Source of the DNA: Phoronis ovalis
Taxonomy: Eukaryota; Phoronida; Phoronidae
Assembly: GCA_028565635.1 (NCBI GenBank)
Contig: JAOXYB010020959.1
Location: forward strand, 1-33,561
Direction of reading: 5' to 3'
Length of the DNA: 33,561 nucleotides
In this document: piece by piece, positions 1-13,200 of the stretch
How the letters are laid out: each line of letters starts with the position of its first letter
Position numbering within the stretch: the stretch's first letter is position 1
Program-made: the position numbers and the translations under genes
The notes under the pieces: generated by a model
The model's input: the letters and a program-made list of their open reading frames with translations, nothing else
The model's database searches: none
What the model was told of the DNA's origin: nothing

Positions 1-124
1 AGGAGTCCAAGTAACAAAATAACCACCAATATCCTGACAATTATCCTGCCAAGCAGGAGAAAAAATTAATCTATTAACTGGCAGCTCATCATGACATTGA
101 CTACGGGCCCATAGGGGGAGACTC
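1..124 (-). CDS. Possible partial exon of an unidentified neighbouring gene, running off the window
   Basis: On the minus strand an acceptor-like TATTTCCTTGCAG (AG at 126-125) is followed by one base and then 41 open codons up to the window edge. They read SLPLWARSQCHDELPVNRLI and continue to GGYFVTWTP. The composition, with four aromatic residues plus Trp-Gln-Asp-Asn-Cys, is more protein-like than usual for noncoding AT-rich DNA. I do not recognise the family. Its upstream partner would have to lie between here and the RNF213-like gene, or be an alternative splice from that gene. On the plus strand, ACAG|GTAAGC at about 169 also resembles a donor, so the direction is not settled. Confidence 0.3.
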
Positions 125-1180
125 CTGCAAGGAAATACTGTTTTCGTCTCAGATACTACTGTTACAGGTAAGCAATTATTTCCAAATTATATATTTCTTC
201 ACAAAAAATATAATTATTTCGCAACACATGATTTTCTTCTATATTGCAAATTTGCTTCAGTCAATCTGTATTTCTAGTTCTTAGATTTTGCAAAATTACA
301 ATGATTACTATAATTATGAGGTTTTGCATGTTTGACTAAAGATAAATTAATCAGTGATCCGATTTGCAAAATGTTTTAAAGTGTTGTAATTCAAACACTT
401 TTTCTAGTTCAACCAAAGGAACATTTATGATGAATTCTGGAGTTTGTAATGTTCATGCTACTATACTTACACACATTGGTATTAATCCCACCTAGATTTA
501 ATCAAAGCAAACTTTTTGAATAATAATATGCCACACTACAGGATACAAAGTAAGGCTAATTAATACCTGTTATATTACAATTTATGCCCTGAAGAGCACG
601 TTTTTAAAAGCAATGAAGCCATAAATTGCACTTCTAGAGAAAATGACAAAATTTTATTTTTTCTATGTACATGTAAATTGTAATGACCATTTTAATTACA
701 TGATATACCTCTTATACTTCAATTTTCCCTTTTTAAAACTCTATTCTTGCTGTACTATATAGTTTATAGAAATTTATAAATCATAACATTAATTAGAAAA
801 ATTGCTTAATAAAAGATAGTTGTTATGCTAAATAAAGTAAGCAAGCATAAGCATAAATGTATTAGGATGCAAACTTAATTCTTGAGTAATGCACACTGTA
901 CCAAATACTTCCTGGTTTAAATACATAAAAAACCTATAATATTGGTCTTGTTAACTAAACATACAATTTAGTGCACTCAGTGTTAATTTAATTCTTGATT
1001 AATAATACCCATTACCTAGTCCATATAAATAAGCTATTTGTGTAATAATGACTTCAGCTCTAAGTTAGACTAAAAATATTAGCTATTTTTAATTATACTG
1101 GATTCATGTCATGTATCCCGCTTGCTCAAACACAAAAATTCAACCTTGTACTTTTTCTAATTTACTGTTATATCTTTATG
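125..1180. other. 3' flank and putative 3' UTR of the RNF213-like gene
   Basis: This is AT-rich sequence without a supported gene on either strand. The plus-strand frame at 1111-1302 is the antisense shadow of the terminal coding exon. Candidate polyadenylation hexamers are noted separately. Confidence 0.5.
653..658 (-). promoter_or_regulatory. Candidate polyadenylation signal AATAAA
   Basis: On the minus strand AATAAA lies about 525 nt past the TAA of the RNF213-like gene. A variant ATTAAA lies closer, at 992-987. Such hexamers are common by chance in AT-rich DNA, so this is only a candidate 3' end. Confidence 0.3.
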
Positions 1181-1273
1181 TTAAGTTTTTCGGAATCCCT
1201 TTTGTCTTCTTTGCCTTGTCTGGCTTGGTTTTTGTTTTCTTACTATTGATTGCTCTTCTTTCTCCCTTTTGTC
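1181..1273 (-). CDS. RNF213-like gene, terminal coding exon 7 (basic tail)
   Basis: A CACTGTTTGTTGCAG acceptor (AG at 1275-1274) precedes 30 codons and a TAA stop at 1183-1181. The exon starts in phase 0, exactly as the giant exon's AAG|GTAAAA donor ends. The tail begins DKREKEEQSIVRKQK and continues to GFRKT; about half its residues are Lys, Arg, Gln or Glu. A short charged tail is plausible for the C terminus of a large cytosolic protein. The alternative is no splicing: the giant frame then reads 23 more codons to a TGA at 1396-1394, giving about 5118 residues with a hydrophobic end (FKLLLYELLFS). I favour the spliced form because the sites and phase match, but either or both could be used. 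Confidence 0.6.
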   Translation of the reverse strand, partial: DKREKEEQSIVRKQKPSQTRQRRQKGFRKT

Positions 1274-4200
1274 CTGCAACAAACAGTGCATTACTCCAAT
1301 GAAAACATTTTTTCTCAAAATATGACCATAATGTAATGTGGCTTATTTTCACATTTTACCAGCTGACACTAAGTATTGTACACATGAAATATTTCACGAG
1401 AAAAGTAGTTCATATAGTAAAAGTTTGAATTGGCAGAACTGCATGTATACTAAGCCTGTTTTTACCTTTATTGTTTCCTCTAGTAGTTTGTATGTTTGGT
1501 AAATATGCTTGAGACAAACATCTGTGGGAAGAATTTCTTCTACCTCTTGTGGATCCAGGCTACCCCCAAATTTAGGTAGTTTCCCATTCGTAAGGAAATT
1601 ATCAGGCCATAAAGTTTCACTATCTACAAATGAAACTAACGGCCTATCTGGTCGCTGGTTGATATCAATGTCAACAGACAGGTATCTGTAAGAAAATCGT
1701 TTCAAGCATGTTCCTAATGCCTGCAGAGTTGGCATGTCGGCTTTGTTGAACGACTCTTTGAGTAATCTAAGTAGGGATTGTTGTTGCTCTTGATTATCAA
1801 ATGTTGAAGAGTCCAGAGGTGTTCTGTAGTCATCTTTTAATGATTCTATTGCCCTGGTTGCTTGTGTGTCTTCAAGTAATTCATAAAGGCGGAGTATGTG
1901 ACAAAGCTTTATTGAATCAGCTGGTTCAGGCAACAGATGTTCTGGAAATTTGCTAGAACTAGTGGATAGCCATTTGCGAGCATAATGCAACAGGGATTCA
2001 TCTTTTGTGCCACTAGTTCGTTTAACAAGACACAACACAATTTCAAGCTGCGATAGAAGTTCAGGTAAGTTTTGTGGTGAATGTTCTTTTTCCCTTTGCA
2101 CAGCTGCGACTATTTCATTTGGCAGTTCGCTTTCTTGAGGAATAACACCTTTGATTTCCTTGAGAATGTTGGAAGATGAATGGAAAAGTTCTTTAGCAAA
2201 GTGAAAGTATGTAAACTTTCCTCTTTCAACTTCAAGCCAAGCTTTGCCAACTACCAAATCATTTGACAACTCTGCTTCAATGGTTCTGAAATCATATTGT
2301 AGGCATTTGCCCATACCATATCTGGTCTCACACTGTGAATGCTTCCTTAACAAGTCATTTTGCCATTCAAAGTCCACAACATGCTTGTCTTGGGATTCTT
2401 GAACCATAACAGTTTTAGCAATTGCTGTGTCATCTAGATGTACCATATGGCCAAGTGGTGAGGTATTGTGGAGTAAACTAGCTTGCAGGCATGAGTCGAT
2501 AAAATTATTTTGTATATTTACCAAGTATTGAAGGATTTCATAGAGTGGACAGCTGGCATTTGAAATGACGCAATCCGCAATACAGATATCTTCATGAACA
2601 TTTGGTAGCTTTTGGATAATTTCTAATGGAATAATTTGTCTTCCATTCTCTTTAACATGTTGTAAAGCTGATTGGAATGCTCTAAATATCTTCTCACTCA
2701 TTTGTCTTTCTTGTTTATTTTCTATGCTTTGTACAAATGTATCAACAGTCTGCAATTTAGTTTCTTCTCGTGTGATCTTTCGATCTAGGTGGGACAGCAT
2801 TAGTCTGTGCCAATCTATCAAATGTTTGATATTCTTTGTTAATTGCAGCCCTATGTGAAACTGGAAGAATACTTGAAGGAATGGGAATTTTGCTTTAGAA
2901 GGTGATGACATATATTCAGCTGCAAAATTTTCTAATGCTGGTTCTTTGGTGTCTTGGAAAAGTGCTAGTGTGTGTTTATGTTGATCTACACTGCTAGGGT
3001 CATAATCAATTTCCAAAATTTGCTGGCGTAACATTTCTTGGCCTTGAGGAAATTTCTTTTCATCTACCTTTGATCGTTTTTTACTTTCTATTGCATAGGA
3101 ATGCCTTTTTGTAACCAATTTGTCAATATCATCCCCAAAGCATTTTTCAAATTCATTTCGTGACGCTATTGAGTCACAAACTTGTGAGTCAGTTGTTAAT
3201 AGACGTGGCAATAACTCTTGTAGGCAAACATGTAGAAATTCTGATGCTTCCTCATAGCCACCTAGTAGTTTCTCTAATATCCTCCAGTCATCTTCCACGA
3301 GCTTTTGAAGCTCTTTCGAAATGTTTTCTACAGCGCACTTCATTATTTTTGCAATTTGATTTGCAGTAGTCGATTGTGTCTGCAGCCCTGCCAGTAGACA
3401 TGACTTCAGTAAAATACGTAGTATTCGAAATGCTATAGGTGACATCTGTGGGGAAGAAATAAGGACTTCATATATTCCATGCTGATGTCTTACCTCCAGA
3501 TCAAGTCCCTTTTCATCATTTTGAGGAAGTCTTTTGTTCTTGTCGGATTGAATGATCGGTGTGAAGTGATCGCAGACAGGACATCTATATTCCTGTTGAT
3601 TTGTTCCTTTCAGTAAAACTCTATGGCCACAGGAACAATTTTGGTAAATTATTTTTTTACCTTTTGTCAAATTTTCTGTTGCATTGTTGCCACAGGTTGG
3701 AACAAATATGTTTGTGAGTTGCTCTGGATTGCAGTAGCATGTACTAAATATGTTTAAACCCAGTTTGTGTGTTATATTCTGGTGGGACACAAGAATACTT
3801 TGCAGATGGATTTGCACCAGTCCAATATATGTTGTTACCATGTTTGCTGGGTAAGCTAATTCAGCATTCATTGGGGCAGTTTCTACTCCAAGCAATGTCT
3901 TCACTAAGCGTTGGTATGGTTCTTTGTACTGTTGTACATATGTATCTAACAGTGCTGCAGTTTGTATTTCATACTCTTTCAGCTCTCTGTAACACCGAAC
4001 CATACAGAACTTCTGGAATAGTACTGCTATAATTGATAAGCTGTACTCATATGATTCACATGCTTTTTCCAAAATTGCGCATTCTGTTGATTCATTGTCA
4101 TCTACCAAATTTTCTATCGCTAGTAATACTTCTGAGTAATATGTTGCATATGCCATTGGATTGAAACCTATGGGCTCTTGAAATATGTCAGTATCTTGCT

Positions 4201-7200
4201 CTAGATCCATGGCTTTAATTGGAAGCAAAAAGCTTTTTTGAGCATCACAAATGGATAGGATTGCAGACAAACTAGTCATGGACTTGACTTTCTTAAGGAA
4301 ATATGCAAATAAGTTCCAAGATATGCACCTACTTCTGTGATCATCTGATTGAAATTGGAAAAGAAAACTGTAATGCATCAGAAGTTGACTGACACTATTA
4401 TGTTCAAAATCTTGTTTCTTCATATATACAGATAGCACATCGGACAAGACCTTAAGGAATTTCCTTAGTATTGCTGCTGCTGTCAATATCTGCAGTGATG
4501 GTTTTGTTGTATTTTTCATAAGTTTTGCAGCTTCTTGCAGTTGGTGTAATAGTTCAGAGTCACTTATTTGTATATTATGTATTACTGTATCCTTATCTAT
4601 AGGATTCAGAACTTCAGTTTCTATGATGTCAGAGCATAAAACAGCTAAAGGATGATTCAAATCGTTGAGACAGCTCAAACATTCATCTAGTGCTTCAAGT
4701 TGATCATGGTCATATCCTAACACATCATTACCAATTAGTAGGGAGTAAAAAAATGCCTTTTCCTCATCTGTCTCGGGTGTTAGAATACGATATATCAATG
4801 ACCGGCAATGATGCAGATGTTTGTCTGGTAATTCTTCATCTTGGACTAAATTCAAAAATGTGTTGAATGTTATTGAATTGTTATTTGCATCCAAACATCG
4901 TCCAAAATATAAGCATAAAAATTCTTGCTTATCCATAGGTGACACCTGCTTCATGTTGTCCAACTGAAGTATAAGAAATTCTGCTAGATCTACGGAGTCT
5001 GAGGGATCTTGTCCATCTTCTTTCAAGGATTTCACTTTTTCATACATTTTATGAAGAACAGACTGACCCGTGTCTTTAGTAGATCCTAAAATAACCTCAG
5101 TCATATCAGTAAATACCCTAATCAAATGTAAAGCTGTAGGATAATTTGAAACCTTGGATGATAAATCCAGCAGAATATTGATTTTTCTCTGCCACTGTTC
5201 AGTACTTCCAAATTTTTCTAAAAGTTCCTCACTAGGCATAAGGTACCAACAAATAGTTTCTATCAGTTGTTCTTCTTTTGTCATATCATCAGTTTTTGTG
5301 CTGGCAACTGATTCATCTTCACTTTCATTGTCTGACAAGATATTGTGGTATTGTTCGTGTAGATGCATACCTTGTTGCTGTATAGACGTCAGTTCTGCAC
5401 TGGCTGGTGAGCTGACTACATCTTCAGAGGATTCTAATAAGTGTGCAGGAAGTTCTGTTGCAGGAAATTCTAAGTCTGATTCACACTCATCACATACTGG
5501 TGATCGGCTTACATTTGTTTTGCACAACTCAGCTGGGCTAATGTTTTGTGGATTTTCTTGTATTGTACCTGTTGTAGTATCATCATCATAAGGATTTGAG
5601 TGTCTTTCATCGCTTTCAATCAGAACAGAACTTTCTAATGTGTCTAACATGGGTATAGTATCATCAAGGAAATTCTGTATATTTTCATTATTAACATTGT
5701 CAGAGTTGTTAGAAAATATTGTATCTTTCGGATGAACCTCTTCAACCATAACTTCAGCTTCCAATTTAATTTCAGATAAATTGATGGAGTTACAAACATC
5801 TTCCTGTTGTGATTGAAGATTTAGTTGACTGTTTATGCTTAAACTGGGTAGATTTGTCTTGACATCATTTTCTTCCGTATAAGTAACAGGTGTTTCAGTG
5901 CCACCATCTCTTCTATAATATTTAAAGCTCTGTTTAGAAAAGTCGCTACCTTCAATCTGTTCTTTATTATCGACAACAGTGGTAGTCCTGCTAGCCTTCA
6001 TTTCTGATTTCAGGATATCATCCAAAGAAATCTGTAATGCTTTTGTGCTTGTTACAGAGGACAGTAACTGCAGAAGAGCTTCTATCATATCTTGACTACG
6101 CCAATATAACATGTATAATTTAGTTACAGTTGTTTCTAAGGGTTCTGATGTCATGCTGAATTTGCCAGCAAATGCCCATTCAAATACTCTAAATCTGGAT
6201 TTGCTATCAAGATGTGGTGCTACTGTTGCTGCTTTGAAGTTACATAAATCTTGAATGAATAAAGTTTTAAAATATAGATGATGCCGGTGGTTTGTGAAAT
6301 TTTCCAATTCTACTCGAAAAATGTGAAGAAAATGCTCATCTTGTTGCTTTTGTAACAGCATTCTGGTGCAGGAGTCATCATAATCATCATCGATCTTCTC
6401 ATCTTTAAATAAAGGTGTTAAAGCTTCCAGTCTTTTCAGGAAGAAAATGCTGAAAGGACACGTTGTTTCCACCTGTGTTGTGTTCAAGTTGTAGCATTCA
6501 GGACCTGTTGGTGATGGTATTGTTGAAGTATCAATTACATGTTTATGTCTAAAAAGTTCTGTCCACAGCTGTTGATGAATTTCATTAGGTATTCCAGTGT
6601 CTTCACTGAAAAATCCTCCCCATGCACAATAATTTTCAAGAAGGAAAATTAAAGGAGCCAATGCCAATCTAACTTTTGCTGTAACATATGATGTAAGACT
6701 ATGAGCACAAGTAGAAGCTGCCAGATATCTGTCACAAGCTACGTGAACTTGCCACATGTTTGAGTCGAATTTATGGTTACATGGTTTATTGAATCCATTT
6801 GTCTGCAACCAGTCAAGTACCTTGTTTTTCAAGCATGTAAGCATTTCTGGTGACTTCCCAATATTATTTATAAGAGTATGTATGTCCTCCACTTTTCTTG
6901 TAATGCCTGTATAATTGATAAATGTGAATGCTTTAAGAAGTTCCTTCCTTATACAACTTTCTGCAGGGTATAGGCTAGAATCTTTCAGTACCTCGCATAC
7001 ACTTTTTCCTAGGAATTGTGGTAACGCAGTAGTGGGTGTTTCCAGTGGATCTATTACTATTGAATTCCAGCCAGAAGAAAAGTTAAAATGCCAAAAAGTA
7101 TCTTGACTCTGATTTAAATGCACTATTACACAAATGTGTTTTGGTAATCCTGTTTCACTTTTTAAACTTTGTTTATATTCTTTTCTTTTTATATCTATTG

Positions 7201-10200
7201 CTGATTTAGCTAATGGCATCTGTGCTGCTTCTTTTCTTGGATTGCAGTGTACCAGGAGAAGCTTGTTTTCTGAGTCAAAAAAACTTTTAAGTTTGTCTGT
7301 CAACATTTTTTCAGATTTGAAGGAGCTCAATTTCTCTGATTGGCACTCTATGATACCAAGTATGTCTTCTGTTATATTGGCAAAAACACTACTCTGGGTC
7401 ATGACTACAAGCTGAATTCCTATTTCATCACTGGTAATTTTGTTATATGCTGTATGCTCGTTTTGTAAGATGTTTTGCAGTAAATTGGCAAATCCATTAT
7501 GGACAGGCTCTTGAAAGTACATCTCTTGATCACTGGTTACTTGTGAAAGATCCTGTTGTGCCAGCAAAGATTTAGATGCTCGAAGTATGCCTTCAGGACT
7601 GACCAACTGCAAAAGATCCCTCTTGCACTGCATGATAACATTCTCACGTTCATCACTACCTTGTTGGAGAACTAATGAATTAATTGTGTCTTCACCATAT
7701 CCCAGAAATGCATTTTTTGCACTGAATTGATAGCCTCCTATAGTTGAAAATGAATCAACCCACTGACGTAAATGCTGAACAATGTCCTCTTGATCTTTAG
7801 AAAGAACATCAGCAAATCTCAGTAGCTGTTTCTCAAATCTGTTTAAAAAAGGTGGGTCTGTATATTTTACATCTGCTTGGTCAATCAAAACGATGCAACG
7901 GAAGTCATCATGCACATTGCACATTGGATTGCTGTAAGGGCCAAGGGCTATACGACAGTTCTTTTTTCCATCAACTATTGTATAATTTTGATTCAGCATA
8001 TCATATAAACTTCCATAGACGCTCTCCAGATCTTTCAAAATCAGGACTATACCACGCTCAATGCACAAAATAATTCTGCTTAAGATTCGATAGTTGTAAT
8101 CATCAGACAAATCATCCTCAAACTGACTACCAAATATAACTTCATAATCTCTGTTCAAATATTTCAGAGTATGATCTAAAATGGTTAATGCCGAGTCACC
8201 ATTAGTGATTAACATTAGGTGACGAGCACATTTATCCTTTATATTTTCACGTGTCAGTAACTCCGAAGATGGACGATGAGTTGATTCTTTCATGTCAAAG
8301 TCATTCTTGTTTAAATGATTTTTGAATATTGTCATAATGTCAGACATATTAACTGGATTGCCACCAAAATTTCTGTAAATAGCTGTTTCAAGATCATCCA
8401 GATTACCAGTGTCACGAACACTATCCATACTTGCTATGCACTTAACTAATGAGTAAAAGTCTCTTAAACCATGAAAATTTGGATACATATTGTACTTTTG
8501 TTTGGTTTGATACTCATGATATGCCTTTGCAATTGCTGTATTTACCTTTTGTTGCAATCCCTCATGCGTATGAACTGATGACACTGTGGCACGACTTATT
8601 GCTATAGCAGTATCAATAAGTTCATGTTCTTCAAATTCAGGTCTTGACAAATGTATGGCTCGATTCATCTTTGCTCCATCAAGAGCCCAATTAGAAATTC
8701 CTACAACTGCTACTTTTACGTCATCATCTGATGGCTCAAGAAGACTGTGTAAAACTTTCAAAGGATTAGATTTGGAAACTTCTGCAAGCCCAATTTCATC
8801 TAACAGGACAACTGCCAAAACATTGTTATCTTTGTTCAGCTTTTGATAATTTCTAGCTTTCATGAAAACTTTTTCAATTCCTTCAGATGTTGAAGACTCT
8901 GAACCTTGATAAGAGACTATGTATACTTGGGGAAATTCCCTAAAAAATTCATTGGGTGATTCTTGTCCTCGTAAGTTACTTCTAATAAGCTGCATAGACA
9001 GAGATTTGCTACAGCCTGGTTTTCCAACTACAAATATTGGTATCTGGTTAAGTATGCACACAAGCATAACAAATACATTCTCCAACAGGGCACTGTTCTT
9101 AGCTGTTCCTTCAGGCAACTCCATAACATTCACAATATCTTCTTGTTGTTTCCTTATTATATTTCTAATTTTTCCTTCATTCAAAAGTTGCCTACGATGT
9201 TTCCTGAAAATGTCACTTAACCGTTTTCTGTACCCTTTTCTTTTATTTTCTTTGCCAATACGAGAGTGATAGCAGTGGGCTAGAGCCAGTATCATTGCTG
9301 TGCATTGCTGTTCGTTCTGATTACAGAGACTTTTAAATAAGCTCACACATTTCTCTTTGGTAATAAGAAAATCCAACATCCATCTAACAAGAACTTTACA
9401 GCGATACACATCACGCAGACTTACACACCACAGATTAGGATTTTCTTTGGTGCCTTCGTACTCTTCTCGCATGTATTTCTGTGATGCTGAGACTAAATCA
9501 ACAAACAAACTGTTTTGCTCTGAAGTACTGAAAACATCTGCAAGCATTCTGTCAATGTAGTACCTCTCATCAGTCTCACTGAGAGTGCCATAGTCCCATA
9601 CATAATCTATCATTGATTCTGGCAACGGATGGACACGGTAAACTAACTTTGATAATTCATCTGTTTTGATTTTTCCTTCAAGACCAGCAGTTTGTACACT
9701 GTGAATTCCTCTTAGCTTGTATGGGTTACATGCAGCCATAAAGCTTAGGTTAGGTGCCAAGAGCTTTCCCATGCATTGGTGGTGACAGATAATGTCATTT
9801 AAGACTCCAAGATGGTCGCACGTATTTATCTCGTCTAAAAACATCCAAATCTCTTCTTTAGGATTAGATATCGCTTTTTCATTTTTGTCAAGCAATGTAG
9901 ATATAATTTGTTCTTCTGTAATCCCTGCATGGATACTAAAAATATGTAATGGTATGCCACAGGTTTTTGCCATGTATGTTACCAGTCTGGTTTTACCACA
10001 TCCTGTTTCTCCCATAATGATAACAGGTACCTTTGACTTGATTCGCAAATATATAAGTACCATCTTTAGCAGATTATCAGGAGTTAAAGCATAAGATGTC
10101 AACATCTCTTTATATTCATCATTGGACATTTGTCTTGGTTTTTCTTGGACAATGCATTCTAAAGTATCTTGAAGTTCTTCTCGTGTTGCCATGCTAAAAT

Positions 10201-13200
10201 CTGTTAATTCTTCTTTTTCACTGTCTTGCTTAAGAAACAGATTTTTTACATCATTTGGCACAGCTTCAAGATTTCTGTACAGTGCTGATAATGTGTGGGG
10301 ATCACGTCCATGGAAAATGAAAAATAAGTGATTTTCTTCTGACCACTGTAACATGTGTTCAAAGCGTTTTGCACTTATTTCTGCACGAGTAGCCTGACTT
10401 GAGGTTGATTGTGATATTGTTTCCTTTTGACCTGACCTACATGCTACAACTGATCTTTGAGCAAAATCTTTAAAAACTCCAACCATAGCTTGTACCAATG
10501 ATGATCTAACATTTGAAGAGTTTCCAATAGTGTCTTCTAAACTGTCAGTTTTGAAATAGTAGCTCTTGCCAAATTTGTTTAGTTGGTCAGACAGTGACTT
10601 TAAAAATGTTTCAACAATAGAGAACGACAAATTTTGTACTCCAGTAAATAGTCTTTTGAGTAAATGAACACAAACATTTCCGGGGAGTGGTTGTAGTGTA
10701 CTGTCAGCTGAAATTTCTATGTCTGTTGTGTCTAATGTTCCATCCTCCAGCTTTTGCAGATAATGACAAACAATTTGGACAGGACTGGACAATTCTTCAC
10801 TTATTACCATGTTTTCAAATACTTGCCATTTAATGTGATCTCTGTTAAAGAATTTAACTGATGCTAATGTGTTCAGTAGAATGTCATGCATTGTATTTGC
10901 AATTTCAATGCAGACATGCTGAGTGGGAAGATGGAAATGTTTTCCTTCATGTGACATTGTTCCCAAAATAAGGAGCTCAAACAATATGTTGTCCAAATTG
11001 TAAAAATCAGTAACTTCAGCCAAATCAATGTGTAGCATGTGATGTTTCTTCAATTTCAAGTCTCTAAGTTGTTTGATGATGTGCTGTTTTGAAGCTGGTC
11101 CTCCTATTGCCAAAGTCTTTACCCCTACACTGTGTTTTGATGCTTTTGTATAAATGTGTTCCGTCTTTCCCTGTCCTGGTAGATCTGATGTTACTACCAC
11201 CATGTTAGGTCGAAGTTCAGATATACATCCTTTCATAGCACTGTCAGACATGCCTTGTAAACGATGCACATTGTCTTGGAATTGGTCAATTAATGGATGG
11301 AAATCTGGTACTCTGGCTACAACTGCCAGTAATATATTACCAAAGAAGGAATCTTCTTGCCGTAAAGAATCACAAGAACCATACATCTCTGCCTGCCACT
11401 CTTTAATACAGTGTAGCTGCTCAATAAAGCGAGATTGGTTATCACTTGAAAGTAATTCAATGTTAGCAATGCAGAACAAATTCTTTTGTCTTGAAGGGGT
11501 GTTATAACATCTGTTCAATAGGAGTTGTATTTCCTCCCAGGATGTCTCCTCATTGCAAAGTAATAGTTGTTGTGCTTGCGGAAAATATTGGTTAGTGTTT
11601 GCGTACAGTTCCATAATTGTTGAAAAAACTTGTTTGCTTTGAGGATGTAAGGCTGCTATATACAATTTACCAGTTAAAACTGCACTCTGAAGTCGACGGC
11701 TTGTGGCAGAAGTGATTTCAAATCCCTGTAGTGATGAAATGTTTGACATGGGCTGAGGAGTGTATTCAGGCACAGCTGAATATACATCATGTAGACGAGA
11801 TCCTACTTTTAAAACTTTGCTGTCAAGACTGTCAGTTTCCACTACGCTGATGGTTTTAGAGAACATATGCAGGTCAGTCTGAGGGTTAATATACTTGAAG
11901 CTTGCCATAACATTATCATTATTCATACCCTTTGTGGCGCATTCATAGATATCATATAGCATATTAGAATGGATGTAGTTAAGATAATACCAATCAGCTC
12001 TTGCTTTTGACAGTAGTTTTTGCCAATTTTGTAATTCACCAAGTAATTGATGGCGATGCTTGATAAGCTCTGTCTTTTGTTTGATTGGAATTTTCCTCTT
12101 ACAACTGCGATACAAGAAGTGGCCGCTTTGATGTAATTCTGTTAAAAGAGATGAAATCATTGTTGCATGATCAACAGCTTCTGCAAATTCTTTCAGTTGT
12201 GTTTTACTTGTACTTTTTGATTCAGAAGAATCGCATTCTTTCACATCATCCGAGACCTCAGTTTTGTGATCGTTAGTTTCAGACACATAAAGTAACAATG
12301 CTCTGCTCCTCAAGTCATTCATTTCATCCAAATTTTTATCGATTCGTCCTTTCTTTCTTTTGTAAGATAAGCTTACATCACAGCTTGTTTTGTCTTTCTC
12401 AAGACTAAATAGCAGGCTACCATCCACCATAGAATTCCTAATTATTTCATGTGTCATTTCTTCTCTGTTACCGACACCTTTAATGAGAGCTTGCAGGCTA
12501 TACAGATGATAACGACAAGATTCAATCTTCTTAGGGACATCTACAATTTTGAATTCTGCACATTTTGTCTTTAAAATTGTAAAAAATTGCTCTTCTTGCT
12601 GATATATTGTCTTGAGGAGAGGTGTGATAAATTTCTTGATTTCGATAAAATCATTTATGTCAGTTTCTTTGAGACAGTGTTCAGAATGCTCCTCTACTGC
12701 ATCAATCAGGTTCCGAAAATCTTGGTCTACTTTCTGTCGCAGGTATGTCACAAGTTGCTTGGACTTGGCCAGCTGCTTAATTATTTCCCAGTTGTACAAA
12801 TCAAGAGTATCACTTACACTTCCAACTCTTTCCACAGATTCACTCATTGCAAAGAGAGTTATACAAGTGTCATATTGATGTCTCATTAGTACTTGTACAG
12901 CACGAGAAAATTTGCTTTCTTCCTGAAGTTGAATTTCTTGATCAAACACTTTGAGTACTTCTTCCATATCTCGAGCTCTTGAAATGATTGTTTTCATTTG
13001 AATGACATTTTGCAAGGATTTGGTCATTTTCTCATTACATTTTCTATTGAGGTAATCTTCAGCATGTTTTAATTCTTTTTTCACATCACATTTGGCAAAC
13101 AAGTCCTTTATTTCTGCAAGATCTTTATTTTTTCCATTTAGCAATGATTCAAATGTGTTTCTATATTCTTCAACGCATTTTTCTTCAATAAGCTTTGTGA

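Noticed and set aside
1111-1302. A hydrophobic plus-strand frame of 63 codons as a small membrane protein
   Set aside because: It is antisense to the Lys/Arg-rich terminal exon, and its hydrophobic look follows from reading that exon backwards.
3538-3640. The Cys/His cluster as a RING finger
   Set aside because: The spacing Cys-x3-His...Cys-x2-Cys and the following SPIAFRILRILL block match the RZ position, not a Cys3HisCys4 RING.
5154-5591. The 145-codon plus-strand frame rich in Ser and Cys
   Set aside because: It is antisense to the acidic linker of the giant exon; the composition is a by-product of the linker's codons.
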